The notes beneath the pieces were generated by a model. The model did no database searches. It had not been told where the DNA came from and saw only the letters and a list, made by a program, of their open reading frames with translations. Shown in pieces: positions 14,714 to 23,898 of a stretch of DNA of 64,000 nt. How positions within the stretch are numbered: the stretch's first letter is position 1; every line of letters begins with the position of its first letter. This DNA comes from Caryophanales bacterium UBA4682 (GTDB lineage: Bacteria > Bacillota_I > Bacilli_A > RFN20 > CAG-288): the NCBI GenBank assembly GCA_002404995.1, contig DHKY01000001.1, positions 1 through 64,000 of the forward strand, in the 5' to 3' direction. The translations under genes were made by a program, and so were the position numbers.

Positions 14714-16318
14714 ATGGATACATTAACCATAGTACTTTTAGTAGGTTTAATAGTAGTTTTGGTAATTGCCGGCGGTCTTATTGTCGTTGCTTTTAAATCC
14801 CACAAAAAAATCAAATCCTTAGAGCAGCGCAATGAAGCAGATGCCAAAAAAGCCGAGGAATTAATCAAAGAAGCGCGGTTTAAGGCGGATGCTTTATTAC
14901 AGGAAGCCAAGGAAGAAGGACAAAAGAATGCCAACGCCTTAATCGCTTCCGCAAAGAAGGAATTCGAGAAGTCCAATGCTGATTTAGAAGAACGTAAGAG
15001 TGCGGTTGTACAGAAGGAAGCTAAACTCGATCAGAAAGAAGCATCTTTAGACAAACGTGAAGATGCGATTATCAACCGGGAAGCTGTCATTGACAAGCAG
15101 AAAGACGAATTGAACCAGCGCAGCGAAGCACTTGCTATCAAAGAAAAAGAAGCGCAAGATAAGCTCGAGTCTGTCCTGAACGAACTTCAGAAAGTCGCCA
15201 ATAGGACAAGGGATCAGGCCAAAGATGAACTGAGGAAGCGGGTCGAAGAAAAAGAGAGGAAGCGTATTGCTCTCTATGAAGCCCAGAAAGAAGCCGAAGC
15301 CCAGAGCACTGCCGAAGACAAAGCCAAAACTTTAATGGCTATCGCTTGCGAGAAGTTCGCACAGGATGTGACAAACGAACGCAATTCTTCAACGATTGCC
15401 CTGCCTAATGATGATAGGAAGGGACGTATCATCGGACGGGATGGCCGCAACATCAAGTCTATGGAAGGATTGTTCGGCGTCTCCTTGATTATTGATGACA
15501 CTCCGGAGACTTTGACTGTCTCCTGCTTCGATCCAATCCGCCGTGAGAAAGCCAAGCTTACTCTCGAAGCGTTAATCAAAGACGGACGCATCCAGCCTGG
15601 TCGTATCGAGGACCTTTACTCCAAGATCAGTAAAGAATTCGATGAGAATCTGCGCCGTATCGGTGAACAGACCGTCTTCAAGCTCGGTCTTCCGCGTAGG
15701 AATCCGGGACTCTATCCGTATATCGGCCGTCTGAAGTATCGTACTTCCTACGGACAATCGGTTCTTGACCATTCTATCCAGGTTGCATATCTCTCTTCCG
15801 TCATGGCCAGTGAATTAGGCCTTGATCCAGTTAGGGCAAAACGGGCTGGTCTTCTCCATGATATCGGAAAGGCTATTGATGCCGAGAGGGAAGGTAGCCA
15901 TGTTCAGTTAGGTTCTAGGCTTGCTAAGAAATTCAATGAGCCGGATGTTGTCATCAACGCCATCGAATCCCATCATGGTGATTGCCCGAAGAAGTATCTT
16001 ATTTCTGAGTTGGTCACAGCTGCTGATACACTCTCTGCTGCCCGTCCAGGTGCCCGCAGCGAGCAGCTTGAGACCTATATCAAGCGTCTCCAGCAGTTAG
16101 AAAAAATCTGTTCTGAATGCAAAGGCGTACAGTCAAGCTATGCTCTTCAGTCTGGACGTGATTTACGTGTCAGGGTTAATCCGGATATTGTCAGCGATGA
16201 AGACGCTAAGGCAATTGCCATCCAGGTCCGTGACAAAATCGAAGAAACCAGGCAATTCCCAGGTCAGATCATTGTCACTGTCATCCGTGAGAAACGCTAT
16301 CAGGAAACGGCAAAATAA
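14714..16318 (+). CDS. rny: Ribonuclease Y
   Basis: A 534-residue membrane-anchored endoribonuclease that initiates mRNA decay in Bacillota. An N-terminal membrane helix (about residues 4-27) is followed by a long charged coiled coil (about 30-205), a KH RNA-binding domain (GRIIGRDGRNIKSMEGLFGV, about 237-256) and an HD domain (LLHDIGKAIDAEREGSH, with the metal-binding His-Asp near residue 375). The C-terminal IIVTVIREKRYQETAK is the usual end. It sits behind a structured leader, overlaps ymdB by 1 nt and lies 2.7 kb from a YmcA-like gene, whose Bacillus homologue modulates RNase Y. Confidence 0.96.
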   Translation: MDTLTIVLLVGLIVVLVIAGGLIVVAFKSHKKIKSLEQRNEADAKKAEELIKEARFKADALLQEAKEEGQKNANALIASAKKEFEKSNADLEERKSAVVQKEAKLDQKEASLDKREDAIINREAVIDKQKDELNQRSEALAIKEKEAQDKLESVLNELQKVANRTRDQAKDELRKRVEEKERKRIALYEAQKEAEAQSTAEDKAKTLMAIACEKFAQDVTNERNSSTIALPNDDRKGRIIGRDGRNIKSMEGLFGVSLIIDDTPETLTVSCFDPIRREKAKLTLEALIKDGRIQPGRIEDLYSKISKEFDENLRRIGEQTVFKLGLPRRNPGLYPYIGRLKYRTSYGQSVLDHSIQVAYLSSVMASELGLDPVRAKRAGLLHDIGKAIDAEREGSHVQLGSRLAKKFNEPDVVINAIESHHGDCPKKYLISELVTAADTLSAARPGARSEQLETYIKRLQQLEKICSECKGVQSSYALQSGRDLRVRVNPDIVSDEDAKAIAIQVRDKIEETRQFPGQIIVTVIREKRYQETAK

Positions 16319-17109
16319 TGTTGCTGAAGGTTCTATTCCTAGGTGATATTGTCGGTTCCCGTGGCAGAGAGGGTGTAAAGTCCCTCCTTCCAAGGCTGAA
16401 CCAAAAAGAAGGATTAGACTTTGTCATCGCAAACGGCGAAAACGCGACCCACGGACGAGGGTTAAGTTATAGCCATTACCAAGAACTCCTTCTTGCTGGA
16501 GTCGACTGCATCACAAATGGAAACCATTTCTACAACAACAAGGACGTGTTCACCTATGCTTCCAAAAGGACAAAATCCGTCCGTCCAAGGAACCTGGACA
16601 AGGATGCGCCTGGAGTGGGAAGTCGAGTCTTCCAAGTCAAAGATTGTAAAATCCGAGTATCAAATTTCCTAGGTCGCGCCTTCATCCAAAGGGGACAGGA
16701 TAATCCTTTCTACGCTTTCGATGAAAGGTACAAAAATTCAAGCAAAGATGAGATCCATATTGTGGATTTCCATGCCGAAGCAACGGCAGAAAAAAGAATC
16801 TTTGCCGAATACGTCGATGGAAGAGCGACAGCAGTCATAGGAACACACACTCATGTGCAGACCAATGACCCGAAATATCTAAGCAAAGGTACTTTCTTTC
16901 TAACAGATGCCGGAAGGAATGGTCCCTATGATTCCATCATCGGAAACCAAAAAGATGGTACAATCTTCCATACAGTTACCGGAAGGCCCGGAACTAGGGA
17001 AGTAAGTAAGACGGGAAGAATCCAAATCAACGGTGTCAGGCTAGAGATTGATTCCGAGAAAAAACAGGTTGTTTCCTACCACTTGATCAATGAAACACAA
17101 GAGGGCTGA
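16318..17109 (+). CDS. ymdB: YmdB-family metallophosphoesterase
   Basis: A 263-residue calcineurin-like phosphodiesterase. Metal ligands occur in FLGDIVGSRGREG, VIANGENATHGRG, CITNGNHFYNN and the GTHTHVQTND motif (about residues 179-188). Bacillus YmdB hydrolyses 2',3'-cyclic nucleotides and influences motility and biofilm decisions. The ATG shares a base with the rny stop codon (TAATG), so translation is coupled. The rny-ymdB pair is conserved across Bacillota. Confidence 0.93.
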   Translation: MLLKVLFLGDIVGSRGREGVKSLLPRLNQKEGLDFVIANGENATHGRGLSYSHYQELLLAGVDCITNGNHFYNNKDVFTYASKRTKSVRPRNLDKDAPGVGSRVFQVKDCKIRVSNFLGRAFIQRGQDNPFYAFDERYKNSSKDEIHIVDFHAEATAEKRIFAEYVDGRATAVIGTHTHVQTNDPKYLSKGTFFLTDAGRNGPYDSIIGNQKDGTIFHTVTGRPGTREVSKTGRIQINGVRLEIDSEKKQVVSYHLINETQEG

Positions 17110-17124
17110 TTAGCCCTCTTTTTT
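17100..17124 (+). terminator. Terminator of rny-ymdB
   Basis: AGAGGGCT / AGCCCTCT with loop GATT, followed by a T run. The ymdB stop codon lies within the 5' arm and loop. Confidence 0.88.
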
Positions 17125-17160
17125 GTAATGTAAGGGGATTTATCAACTACAAATAAGTAA

Positions 17161-17188
17161 TTGAAAAAAATCTCAAAAAGTATATAAT
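17161..17188 (+). promoter_or_regulatory. Promoter of spoVS
   Basis: TTGAAA (17161-17166), a 16-bp spacer and a perfect TATAAT (17183-17188), followed by AGAGAGG (17195-17201) 9 nt before the ATG. Confidence 0.8.
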
Positions 17189-17210
17189 GTTTGCAGAGAG
17201 GTATATCTTT

Positions 17211-17570
17211 ATGGCAACATTAAAAGTCAGTGGAAAAACTCAGATTCAGAAATTAGCTGGAGCTATTGCAGGTAACATTCGTCAGGAAGGTTCTGCACAG
17301 ATTTCCTTAGTCGGTGCTTCTGCCCTTAACCAGGCTATCAAGGCCTGCATCGTTGCTCGTCGTTTCTTAAAGGATGACGAGACTCCGAGCGATATCGCTG
17401 TTCAGCCGGAATTCATCAGGCAGAACTTCGCTGAAGAAGCCAACAATGAAGGACGTGAAGTCACGACCATTAGGCTTCACATCAACAAGGTTCCGTTCGA
17501 TCCTGCTCACGCTGTTTCTTCCGATGTTCCTTCCCGCAAGGAAGAAGAACAGGCCGAAGAAGCTAAGTAG
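17211..17570 (+). CDS. spoVS: SpoVS family (Alba-like) protein
   Basis: A 119-residue protein. The first 92 residues or so align by eye with SpoVS (ATLKVSGKTQIQKLAGAIAG, SLVGASALNQAIKACIVARR), a small Alba-fold protein thought to bind nucleic acid. It is longer than the usual 86 residues because of a Glu/Lys-rich C-terminal tail (SRKEEEQAEEAK). The start at 17211 fits the ribosome-binding site; an ATG 24 nt upstream would lie in the promoter. SpoVS affects sporulation in Bacillus, but nothing else here shows sporulation, so a general role is likely. Confidence 0.92.
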   Translation: MATLKVSGKTQIQKLAGAIAGNIRQEGSAQISLVGASALNQAIKACIVARRFLKDDETPSDIAVQPEFIRQNFAEEANNEGREVTTIRLHINKVPFDPAHAVSSDVPSRKEEEQAEEAK

Positions 17571-17588
17571 TTTATTATCGAGTAAATC

Positions 17589-19037
17589 ATGAAAGTCCGT
17601 CTTATCTCGCTGCCGGATCAAAAGGCAGCCGGTAAACGGAATCCGAACGCAGAGATTCGATACAAACAGGCTCAATTAGTGCCAACGTCTTTCCTTTCCT
17701 CTTGGGGAAATGGAAAGACTTTTTGTATCAGAACGTATGGTTGCCAAGCCAATGTCCGGGATTCCGAAATCATCCGTGGTCTTCTTCTTGCCCTTGGAAG
17801 GAAAGAGCAAGACGATTTTTCCAATGCTGACTTTATCTTATTTAATACCTGTGCTATCCGTGAGAACGCTGAAAACCATCTCTATGGTGAACTCGGACGT
17901 GCCAAAGATGCTTACAGGAAAAAGAAAGATAGGATTATCTCTATCTGCGGATGTGTGAGGCAAGAAGAAAAAGCAGTCCGCTATATTCTTGATCACTTCC
18001 CGTTTGTCTCCAGGATTTTCGGAACAAACAACATCACATCTTTCTATTTGAATCTGGAAAGTGTCTTGAAAGATAAAAGGGGTATTGTCGATGTTTCCGC
18101 AAACTCCGATCTTGTCGAAGAAGGCCTTCCAGAAGGTAAGAACGCCCGTGAAAGCAAAGTCACTGCTTATGTCAATATCAGGTATGGATGCAATAAGTTC
18201 TGTACTTACTGTATCGTTCCGTTTACCCGTGGCAGGGAACGCAGCCGAAAAAAAGAGGATATCCTAGCTGAGGTCAAATGCCTGAAAGACGAAGGATACA
18301 AACAGGTTACTCTTCTCGGACAGAACGTTGACGCATACGGAAAAGACTTCGGAGACACTTATGCTTTTGCTGATCTTCTTGATGCTGTTGCCTCCACTGG
18401 CATCGAGCGGGTCCGTTTCGTCACTCCTTATCCAAGTGATTTCAACCCAGTTGTCTTTGATGTCAGGGCAAAGCACAAGAATATCAGGCCTTTCCTGCAT
18501 CTCCCGGTACAGTCTGGTTCCAATTCCGTCTTAAAGAGAAGGAACCGCCGATATACTAGAGAACAGTATCTTGATATCGTCCATCAACTGAGAGAGCGCC
18601 TTCCGGATGTTTTCCTTACAACCGATATCATTGTCGGTTTCCCGAATGAAACCGAAGAAGAATTCAATGACACTCTCTCGTTAGTCAAGGAAGTCAAATA
18701 CGATGCTGCCTTTACTTTCATCTTTTCCCCTCGTCCCGGAACTCCTGCCTACTTCAGGAAGGATAACACGACAGACGAAGAAAAACATCGTCACTTCGAT
18801 GAACTGAAGAAGCTGATTGATGAACAGACTTCAGCCCGGGCAGCCGCTTTTGTCGGAAAAGAATTATCTGTCCTATTTGAAAAAGTCTCCGAGAAAGACC
18901 CTACAAGGATTTCCGGATACGATGAGCATAACAAACTTGTCCATGTCAAAGGAGACGTTTCCTTGATTGGCCAGATCAAGAAAGTAAAAATCCTATCCTC
19001 TCATACTTATTCTCTGATTGGAGAAGTCGTGGAATGA
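17589..19037 (+). CDS. miaB: tRNA-2-methylthio-N6-dimethylallyladenosine synthase MiaB
   Basis: A 482-residue radical-SAM methylthiotransferase that converts i6A37 to ms2i6A37 in tRNAs reading UNN codons. Domain order is an N-terminal UPF0004 domain with three cluster Cys (IRTYGCQANVRDSE, FNTCAIRENAE, ICGCVRQEEKA), the radical-SAM domain with YGCNKFCTYCIVPFTRGRE (CxxxCxxC) and a C-terminal TRAM domain (about residues 415-480). Its substrate is made by the MiaA domain encoded at 23.9 kb. It overlaps the next gene by 4 nt. Confidence 0.95.
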   Translation: MKVRLISLPDQKAAGKRNPNAEIRYKQAQLVPTSFLSSWGNGKTFCIRTYGCQANVRDSEIIRGLLLALGRKEQDDFSNADFILFNTCAIRENAENHLYGELGRAKDAYRKKKDRIISICGCVRQEEKAVRYILDHFPFVSRIFGTNNITSFYLNLESVLKDKRGIVDVSANSDLVEEGLPEGKNARESKVTAYVNIRYGCNKFCTYCIVPFTRGRERSRKKEDILAEVKCLKDEGYKQVTLLGQNVDAYGKDFGDTYAFADLLDAVASTGIERVRFVTPYPSDFNPVVFDVRAKHKNIRPFLHLPVQSGSNSVLKRRNRRYTREQYLDIVHQLRERLPDVFLTTDIIVGFPNETEEEFNDTLSLVKEVKYDAAFTFIFSPRPGTPAYFRKDNTTDEEKHRHFDELKKLIDEQTSARAAAFVGKELSVLFEKVSEKDPTRISGYDEHNKLVHVKGDVSLIGQIKKVKILSSHTYSLIGEVVE

Positions 19038-19348
19038 GCGAGGAAGAGGAACTTCTCAGCAAGGCAGATCAATTAGTCAAGGATTTCATCCAAACCGATA
19101 CCTATCTCCTCTACAAGAAACTGAAGGAAGAGGTGAACAGCAACGAAAGACTCAATCACCTCATGGAGTCCCGGAAAGCTTTGCAAAAAGGCCTTCGATA
19201 CAGGGACAACGAGAAGAAAGCAGCTGCTTTGAAGGCAGCAAAAGACCTTCAGTCGGAATTTGATAACGATCCTCTCGTCATAAACCTGAAGGCTCAGGAA
19301 GAAGAATTGAAAAACAGGATCAGTATTCTTACGGAAGAAAAGTTCTGA
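19034..19348 (+). CDS. YlbF/YmcA-family protein (RicA-like), short and without cysteine
   Basis: A 104-residue all-helical charged protein with the YlbF/YmcA pattern: an N-terminal helix DQLVKDFIQTDTYLLYKKLK, then ALKAAKDLQSEFDNDPLVIN. In Bacillus, ymcA also follows miaB, and its product forms the Y-complex with YlbF and YaaT that steers RNase Y and carries Fe-S clusters. This protein is shorter than YmcA (about 143 residues) and has no Cys at all, so it cannot supply cluster ligands. ATGA overlap with miaB implies coupled translation. Confidence 0.8.
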   Translation: MSEEEELLSKADQLVKDFIQTDTYLLYKKLKEEVNSNERLNHLMESRKALQKGLRYRDNEKKAAALKAAKDLQSEFDNDPLVINLKAQEEELKNRISILTEEKF

Positions 19349-19361
19349 ACTTTTCTTCCGT
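19331..19361 (+). terminator. Terminator after the ymcA-like gene
   Basis: A near-perfect inverted repeat ACGGAAGAAAAG / CTTTTCTTCCGT with the TGA stop in its loop, then TTTTTC. Confidence 0.85.
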
Positions 19362-19389
19362 TTTTCATAAAAGTGAAACAAGGTTAGTT

Positions 19390-19395
19390 TATAAT
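19390..19395 (+). promoter_or_regulatory. -10 box of the mutS operon
   Basis: A perfect TATAAT 16 nt before the mutS ATG, with no Shine-Dalgarno in the short leader (GGGCAAACAAA). Confidence 0.5.
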
Positions 19396-19411
19396 AGAAC
19401 GGGCAAACAAA

Positions 19412-21952
19412 ATGGCAAAAAAAAGTTCAAACGAATCCGCCGGCTTCACGCCAAGGGTGGAACAGTATATTTCATTCAAAAAGCAGTACGGAGACAGGAT
19501 TATCTTCTTCCGCATTGGTGACTTCTATGAGAGGTTCAGGGAAGACGCGGAACTTGTCTCACATGAACTACAGCTTTACCTTACGCGGAAAGCCTGTGGA
19601 AATGGCAAATTCATACCAAGGTGCGGAATCCCTCACCATGCCTATCTTTCCTATGCACAGAAATTGATTGATCATGGTCATAAGGTGGCCATTGTGGAAC
19701 AGGTCGAAGACCCCAAACTGACCAAGAAGCTCGTCAAACGGGATGTCATCCAGTTCATTACTCCGGGTGCGAACCTCGATCCGAATATCAAAGACAATAT
19801 CTATATTGCTTCTTTAGAGCTTGTAGAGCGCCAGGCTTTTTTAGCCTATGCTGATATCACCACCGGAGAAAGGAAAGTCCTTTCTTTGGAAAATCAAAAA
19901 GAAAGAATCCTGGAAAAAATCCTTTCCCTAGATATCAAGGAACTTGTTCTAGGAACAAACTGTCCTGCTGATCTTGTGAGGTACTTAAAGAAAAACACTC
20001 AGGTCTGTTTTTCCTATTACAATGATTCCTCCGTTTCTATAGAAACCGATCCTTTATTCGGCAATCTCAAAGATGATAGACAGATTGTTCCTTCCGCGCG
20101 TCTTTATAATTACAGGAAGAACAGGGAAAAAAGAGACCTTACTTATTTCAAGCCTGTCGAGAACTTGATGTCAGAGAAATCAAGGAAGATTGATTATTCT
20201 GCTCAAGCAAACAGGGAACTGACGAAATCCCTAGACGGAAAGAACTTCGGCACTTTGTTCTGGCTTCTCGACCACACGGAAACCCCAAGGGGCAGCCGGT
20301 ATCTGAAAAGCCAGATTATCGCTCCTAGTGCCAATGAAGAAGAAATCCTTTCTCGTCTTAACAAGACCGAATGTTTTGTAAACCATTATATTGAACGGGA
20401 AGAGCTGAGAAAAGAACTGACCAACGTCTTTGACAGGGAACGATTGATTGCCCGTATGGGATACAGGAACTCCAACGGACATGACCTTCTTCAACTAAAA
20501 AAATCCCTCCAGGTCATTCCGGAAATAAAGAAACAGCTTGATCTAATTCAGGATTGCCCAGATTTGGATTCGATTAAAAAAGGACTCGGCGATTTTACTC
20601 CCCTTGTCAGCCTGTTAGATAGAGCCCTTGACGAGAACTGCCCTAGGACGATTACCGAGGGCGGAATCTTCAAAAAAGGATATAACGCTGAACTTGATGA
20701 GCTCATCGAAAGGACCGATAACAGCAAGCAATGGCTTAGGAACTTTGAGACAAAGGAAAAGGAAAAAACCGGCATCAAGAATCTGAGAGTCGGGGAAAAC
20801 TCCCTGAATGGTTTTTATATTGAAGTCTCGGCTGGCCAGTTGAGTTTAGTCAAACCGGAATTCGGTTATATTCGGAAGCAGACATTGACTACCGGGGAAC
20901 GCTTTATTACACCGGAGCTCAAAGAAAAGGAAAGCAGGTTCTTCCGTGCAAGAGAGAACCGTCAGACTTTGGAATACAATCTCTTTAAGGAACTGAGAAA
21001 AGAAGTCAGTACCTATACCGATGATATCCAAAAGGCAAGCAAAGCTCTTGCCAGGCTGGATTTCTATCTTGATCTTGCTTATGTAGCCAGTGAAAACAAC
21101 TATGTCCGTCCGACCTTCAATGGAAAAAGAATCATCGATGTCAAGGAAGCACGTCATCCCATCAGGGAAAAGGCGAATCCGGGTGTCAACTTCGTCGCAA
21201 ACGATTATGAAACCGGCTCCGATACCGATGTTGTCATCATCACCGGTCCGAACAGGGGCGGAAAATCAACCTACAGGAAAGAATTCGGTCTGCTTGTCAT
21301 CAGGGCACAGATGGGTTCCTTTGTATCAGCCAGCAGCTGTTCTCTTCCTGTTTTCGATGCTCTTTTCACCCGTATCGGTGCAAGCGATAATTTAATCAAA
21401 GGCCAGTCAACCTTCAGGAGGGAGAGGAGCGAAGTAGCCGAGGCCTTACAGGAAGCGACAAGCGAAAGTCTTTTCCTCTTTGATGAAATCGGAAGAGGAA
21501 CTGCCACTTTCGATGGCATGGCTATTGCGCAAAGTATCATTGAATACTTAGTTCGTCATGTTCATGCCAAAACCTTCTTTTCCACCCACTACCATGAATT
21601 GACGACCTTAAGCGAAAAGATTTCTGCTGTAGAAAATCTCCACTGCGAAGTCAATGAAGACAACGGTATTGTTACTTTCCTCTATAAAAGGAGGCCTGGT
21701 TCCAGGGATAAATCCTATGGTGTCAACGTTGCCAAGCTTGCCGGACTTCCGGAAGAGATCACGGACCGAGCCGCTGAACTTCTTTCTGCCTTCGAAGCAA
21801 AGAAGAATATCGGAAAAGATCAAATCAAGGAGGTAAAGAAAGAGGAAAAGAGCGATGTCTTGAAAGAGGAAATCAAGAAGATGGATCCAAGGGCAATGTC
21901 GCCACTAGATGCTTTGAACTATCTGATTGATCTCAAGAAAAGAGTGAAATAA
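19412..21952 (+). CDS. mutS: DNA mismatch repair protein MutS
   Basis: An 846-residue mismatch sensor. The mismatch-recognition motif DFYERF (Phe-x-Glu) is present near residues 35-40, so this is MutS1 and not MutS2. The ATPase domain has GPNRGGKSTYRK (Met to Arg in the usual GPNMGGKST), FDEIGRGTATFDGMA and FFSTHYHELT. Clamp and lever domains fill the middle. A short Lys/Glu tail precedes the C-terminal DALNYLIDLKKRVK tetramerisation-like segment. The start has no ribosome-binding site and lies about 10 nt after the predicted transcription start. mutL overlaps the stop by 1 nt. Confidence 0.96.
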   Translation: MAKKSSNESAGFTPRVEQYISFKKQYGDRIIFFRIGDFYERFREDAELVSHELQLYLTRKACGNGKFIPRCGIPHHAYLSYAQKLIDHGHKVAIVEQVEDPKLTKKLVKRDVIQFITPGANLDPNIKDNIYIASLELVERQAFLAYADITTGERKVLSLENQKERILEKILSLDIKELVLGTNCPADLVRYLKKNTQVCFSYYNDSSVSIETDPLFGNLKDDRQIVPSARLYNYRKNREKRDLTYFKPVENLMSEKSRKIDYSAQANRELTKSLDGKNFGTLFWLLDHTETPRGSRYLKSQIIAPSANEEEILSRLNKTECFVNHYIEREELRKELTNVFDRERLIARMGYRNSNGHDLLQLKKSLQVIPEIKKQLDLIQDCPDLDSIKKGLGDFTPLVSLLDRALDENCPRTITEGGIFKKGYNAELDELIERTDNSKQWLRNFETKEKEKTGIKNLRVGENSLNGFYIEVSAGQLSLVKPEFGYIRKQTLTTGERFITPELKEKESRFFRARENRQTLEYNLFKELRKEVSTYTDDIQKASKALARLDFYLDLAYVASENNYVRPTFNGKRIIDVKEARHPIREKANPGVNFVANDYETGSDTDVVIITGPNRGGKSTYRKEFGLLVIRAQMGSFVSASSCSLPVFDALFTRIGASDNLIKGQSTFRRERSEVAEALQEATSESLFLFDEIGRGTATFDGMAIAQSIIEYLVRHVHAKTFFSTHYHELTTLSEKISAVENLHCEVNEDNGIVTFLYKRRPGSRDKSYGVNVAKLAGLPEEITDRAAELLSAFEAKKNIGKDQIKEVKKEEKSDVLKEEIKKMDPRAMSPLDALNYLIDLKKRVK

Positions 21953-23898
21953 TGTCTATCATCAATATAAGGAGCACCGAGCTTGCCAATTTGATTGCGG
22001 CCGGTGAAGTCATCGAACGTCCCGCAAGTGTCATAAAGGAGCTTGTCGAAAACAGCATAGATGCCAAAGCAAAGAACATCTATGTTGGAGTCACCCGTGC
22101 CGGAAAAGGCAAGATCAGGGTCAAAGACGATGGCAGCGGAAGGGATCGAAAAGACAGCAAACTCTGTTTTGTCCGCCATGCTTCCAGCAAAATCAAGACC
22201 GAATATGATCTCAGCCGGATACACACGCTTGGTTTCCGCGGAGAAGCCATTCCTTCTATCGCCGCTGTTTCCCATGTTGTCCTCACCACTTCGACTGGGG
22301 AAGGAGTCGGAACCCGAATCGAATCGAATCCGAATCAGGAACTTGTTGTTTTGGATGCGCCAAGCCGGAAAGGAACGATTTTCGAGATAAGCGACCTTTT
22401 CTTCAATACGCCTGCCCGCCTGAAATATCTGAAGTCGGATCAAGTCGAAAATGCAAATATTATCGAAAGGGTCGAGCATAGGGCGCTTGGCTTTCCTGGT
22501 ATTTCGTTTTCTCTGGCTATTGATGGAAAGGAAGTCTTCCGGACAAGCGGAAGAGGTGATTTACTAGAAGCCATACAGAAGATTTTCGGAAACACGACTG
22601 CGCTTTCGCTCTATCCGCTTGACTATGAAGGCAGGGCCTATTCGTTCCATGGCTTCATCTCAAAACCGGAAGTCAACTCATCTAGAAGAAAAAACGAGCT
22701 TACCTTCTTGAACCATCGTTGTATCTACGATTACAAGTTCAATAAGGCCATCGAACAGGTCTATAAAGATTATCTCCCGCCGGATCGCTATCCCTTCATT
22801 GTCTTGGATTTCGATATTGATTCTTCTTTAGTCGATGTCAATGTTCATCCGACAAAAAAGGAAGTACGTATTTCGAGGGAAGACGATAGGGCGCGCGATT
22901 TAGTCCGGGAAATCAAGACCGTCTTGCTTGATAAGCGTCCGATTTATTCTGCGAGCGAAGACAAAAAGACTTCCTCCGCCTTTGTCAAAGAGGAGAAGGT
23001 GGAGAAAAGTTTTTCCTATGCCGGGGTTGCCCCTAAGAAGGAGGAAGAACACTATTTCCAGGATTCCCTTCCTTTGCCAAAGACTTTCGAATCCCATGCT
23101 CCTTATGTAGTAAAGAAAGAAACCGAAGAAAAAATTGATAAGGCAGTCTCTCCTTCGCCATTAGCTCTACCACAGTCCGAAGAAATACATCATAATATTG
23201 CTATAGAAAAAGAAGATTTCGAGTCGGCTAAAAAAGAGTCTGTTCCCGAACCAATTCAGCCACGTGTACCAGAGTTTGATGATTATGCTCATCCACGGGA
23301 TGAATCAGAGTCTTCTTTCCCGGAAAGGCATCCAATCGGACAGGTTTTACAAACCTATATCCTTTGCGACAGCAAGGACTGCTTCTATATCCTTGATCAG
23401 CACGCAGCTGCAGAGCGAGTCAATTACGAAAAAACAGAGGCAAGGTTTGCTTCTATCCGTTCCCGGATTGTTCCTCTCTTTCCATTAATCGTTGAGCTTT
23501 CGCCAAAAGAAATCCGGAACTATGACAGGGAACATATCCAGCGTCTGAATAGTATCGGAATCATCACCGAAGAATATTTAGGTAAAGCAGTGAAAGTAAC
23601 CGAGATGCCTTCTTTCCTACATGCGGATAGGGCAGAAAGCGTTGTTTCCGATTGTGTCCACTCCTGCTTGAATGATGAAGCCTGTGATCCACTCTCTCTT
23701 CTGCACCTCACGATTGCAAACATTGCCTGCAAGAAATCCATTAAAGCCAATCATATCAGGTCAAGGAGCGAAAGGGAGGCTTTAATCAAAGATCTGAGCC
23801 GGTGCAAGAATCCAGCGAATTGCCCGCATGGACGTCCGACTAGGATCAAGGTTACGAAAGACGATATAGAGAACATCTTCCGGAGAAGTGGATTTTGA
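21952..23898 (+). CDS. mutL: DNA mismatch repair protein MutL with endonuclease motifs
   Basis: A 648-residue GHKL ATPase that links MutS to strand removal. The N-terminal ATPase shows IAAGEVIERPASVIKELVEN, DDGSG and THGFRGEA-like TLGFRGEAIPSI. An acidic, low-complexity linker spans about residues 330-455. The C-terminal domain carries the latent endonuclease motif DQHAAAERVNYE, plus ACKKSIKANH, CPHGRPT and a final FRR, so it should nick DNA as in methyl-independent repair. TAATG overlap with mutS couples translation. Confidence 0.95.
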   Translation: MSIINIRSTELANLIAAGEVIERPASVIKELVENSIDAKAKNIYVGVTRAGKGKIRVKDDGSGRDRKDSKLCFVRHASSKIKTEYDLSRIHTLGFRGEAIPSIAAVSHVVLTTSTGEGVGTRIESNPNQELVVLDAPSRKGTIFEISDLFFNTPARLKYLKSDQVENANIIERVEHRALGFPGISFSLAIDGKEVFRTSGRGDLLEAIQKIFGNTTALSLYPLDYEGRAYSFHGFISKPEVNSSRRKNELTFLNHRCIYDYKFNKAIEQVYKDYLPPDRYPFIVLDFDIDSSLVDVNVHPTKKEVRISREDDRARDLVREIKTVLLDKRPIYSASEDKKTSSAFVKEEKVEKSFSYAGVAPKKEEEHYFQDSLPLPKTFESHAPYVVKKETEEKIDKAVSPSPLALPQSEEIHHNIAIEKEDFESAKKESVPEPIQPRVPEFDDYAHPRDESESSFPERHPIGQVLQTYILCDSKDCFYILDQHAAAERVNYEKTEARFASIRSRIVPLFPLIVELSPKEIRNYDREHIQRLNSIGIITEEYLGKAVKVTEMPSFLHADRAESVVSDCVHSCLNDEACDPLSLLHLTIANIACKKSIKANHIRSRSEREALIKDLSRCKNPANCPHGRPTRIKVTKDDIENIFRRSGF

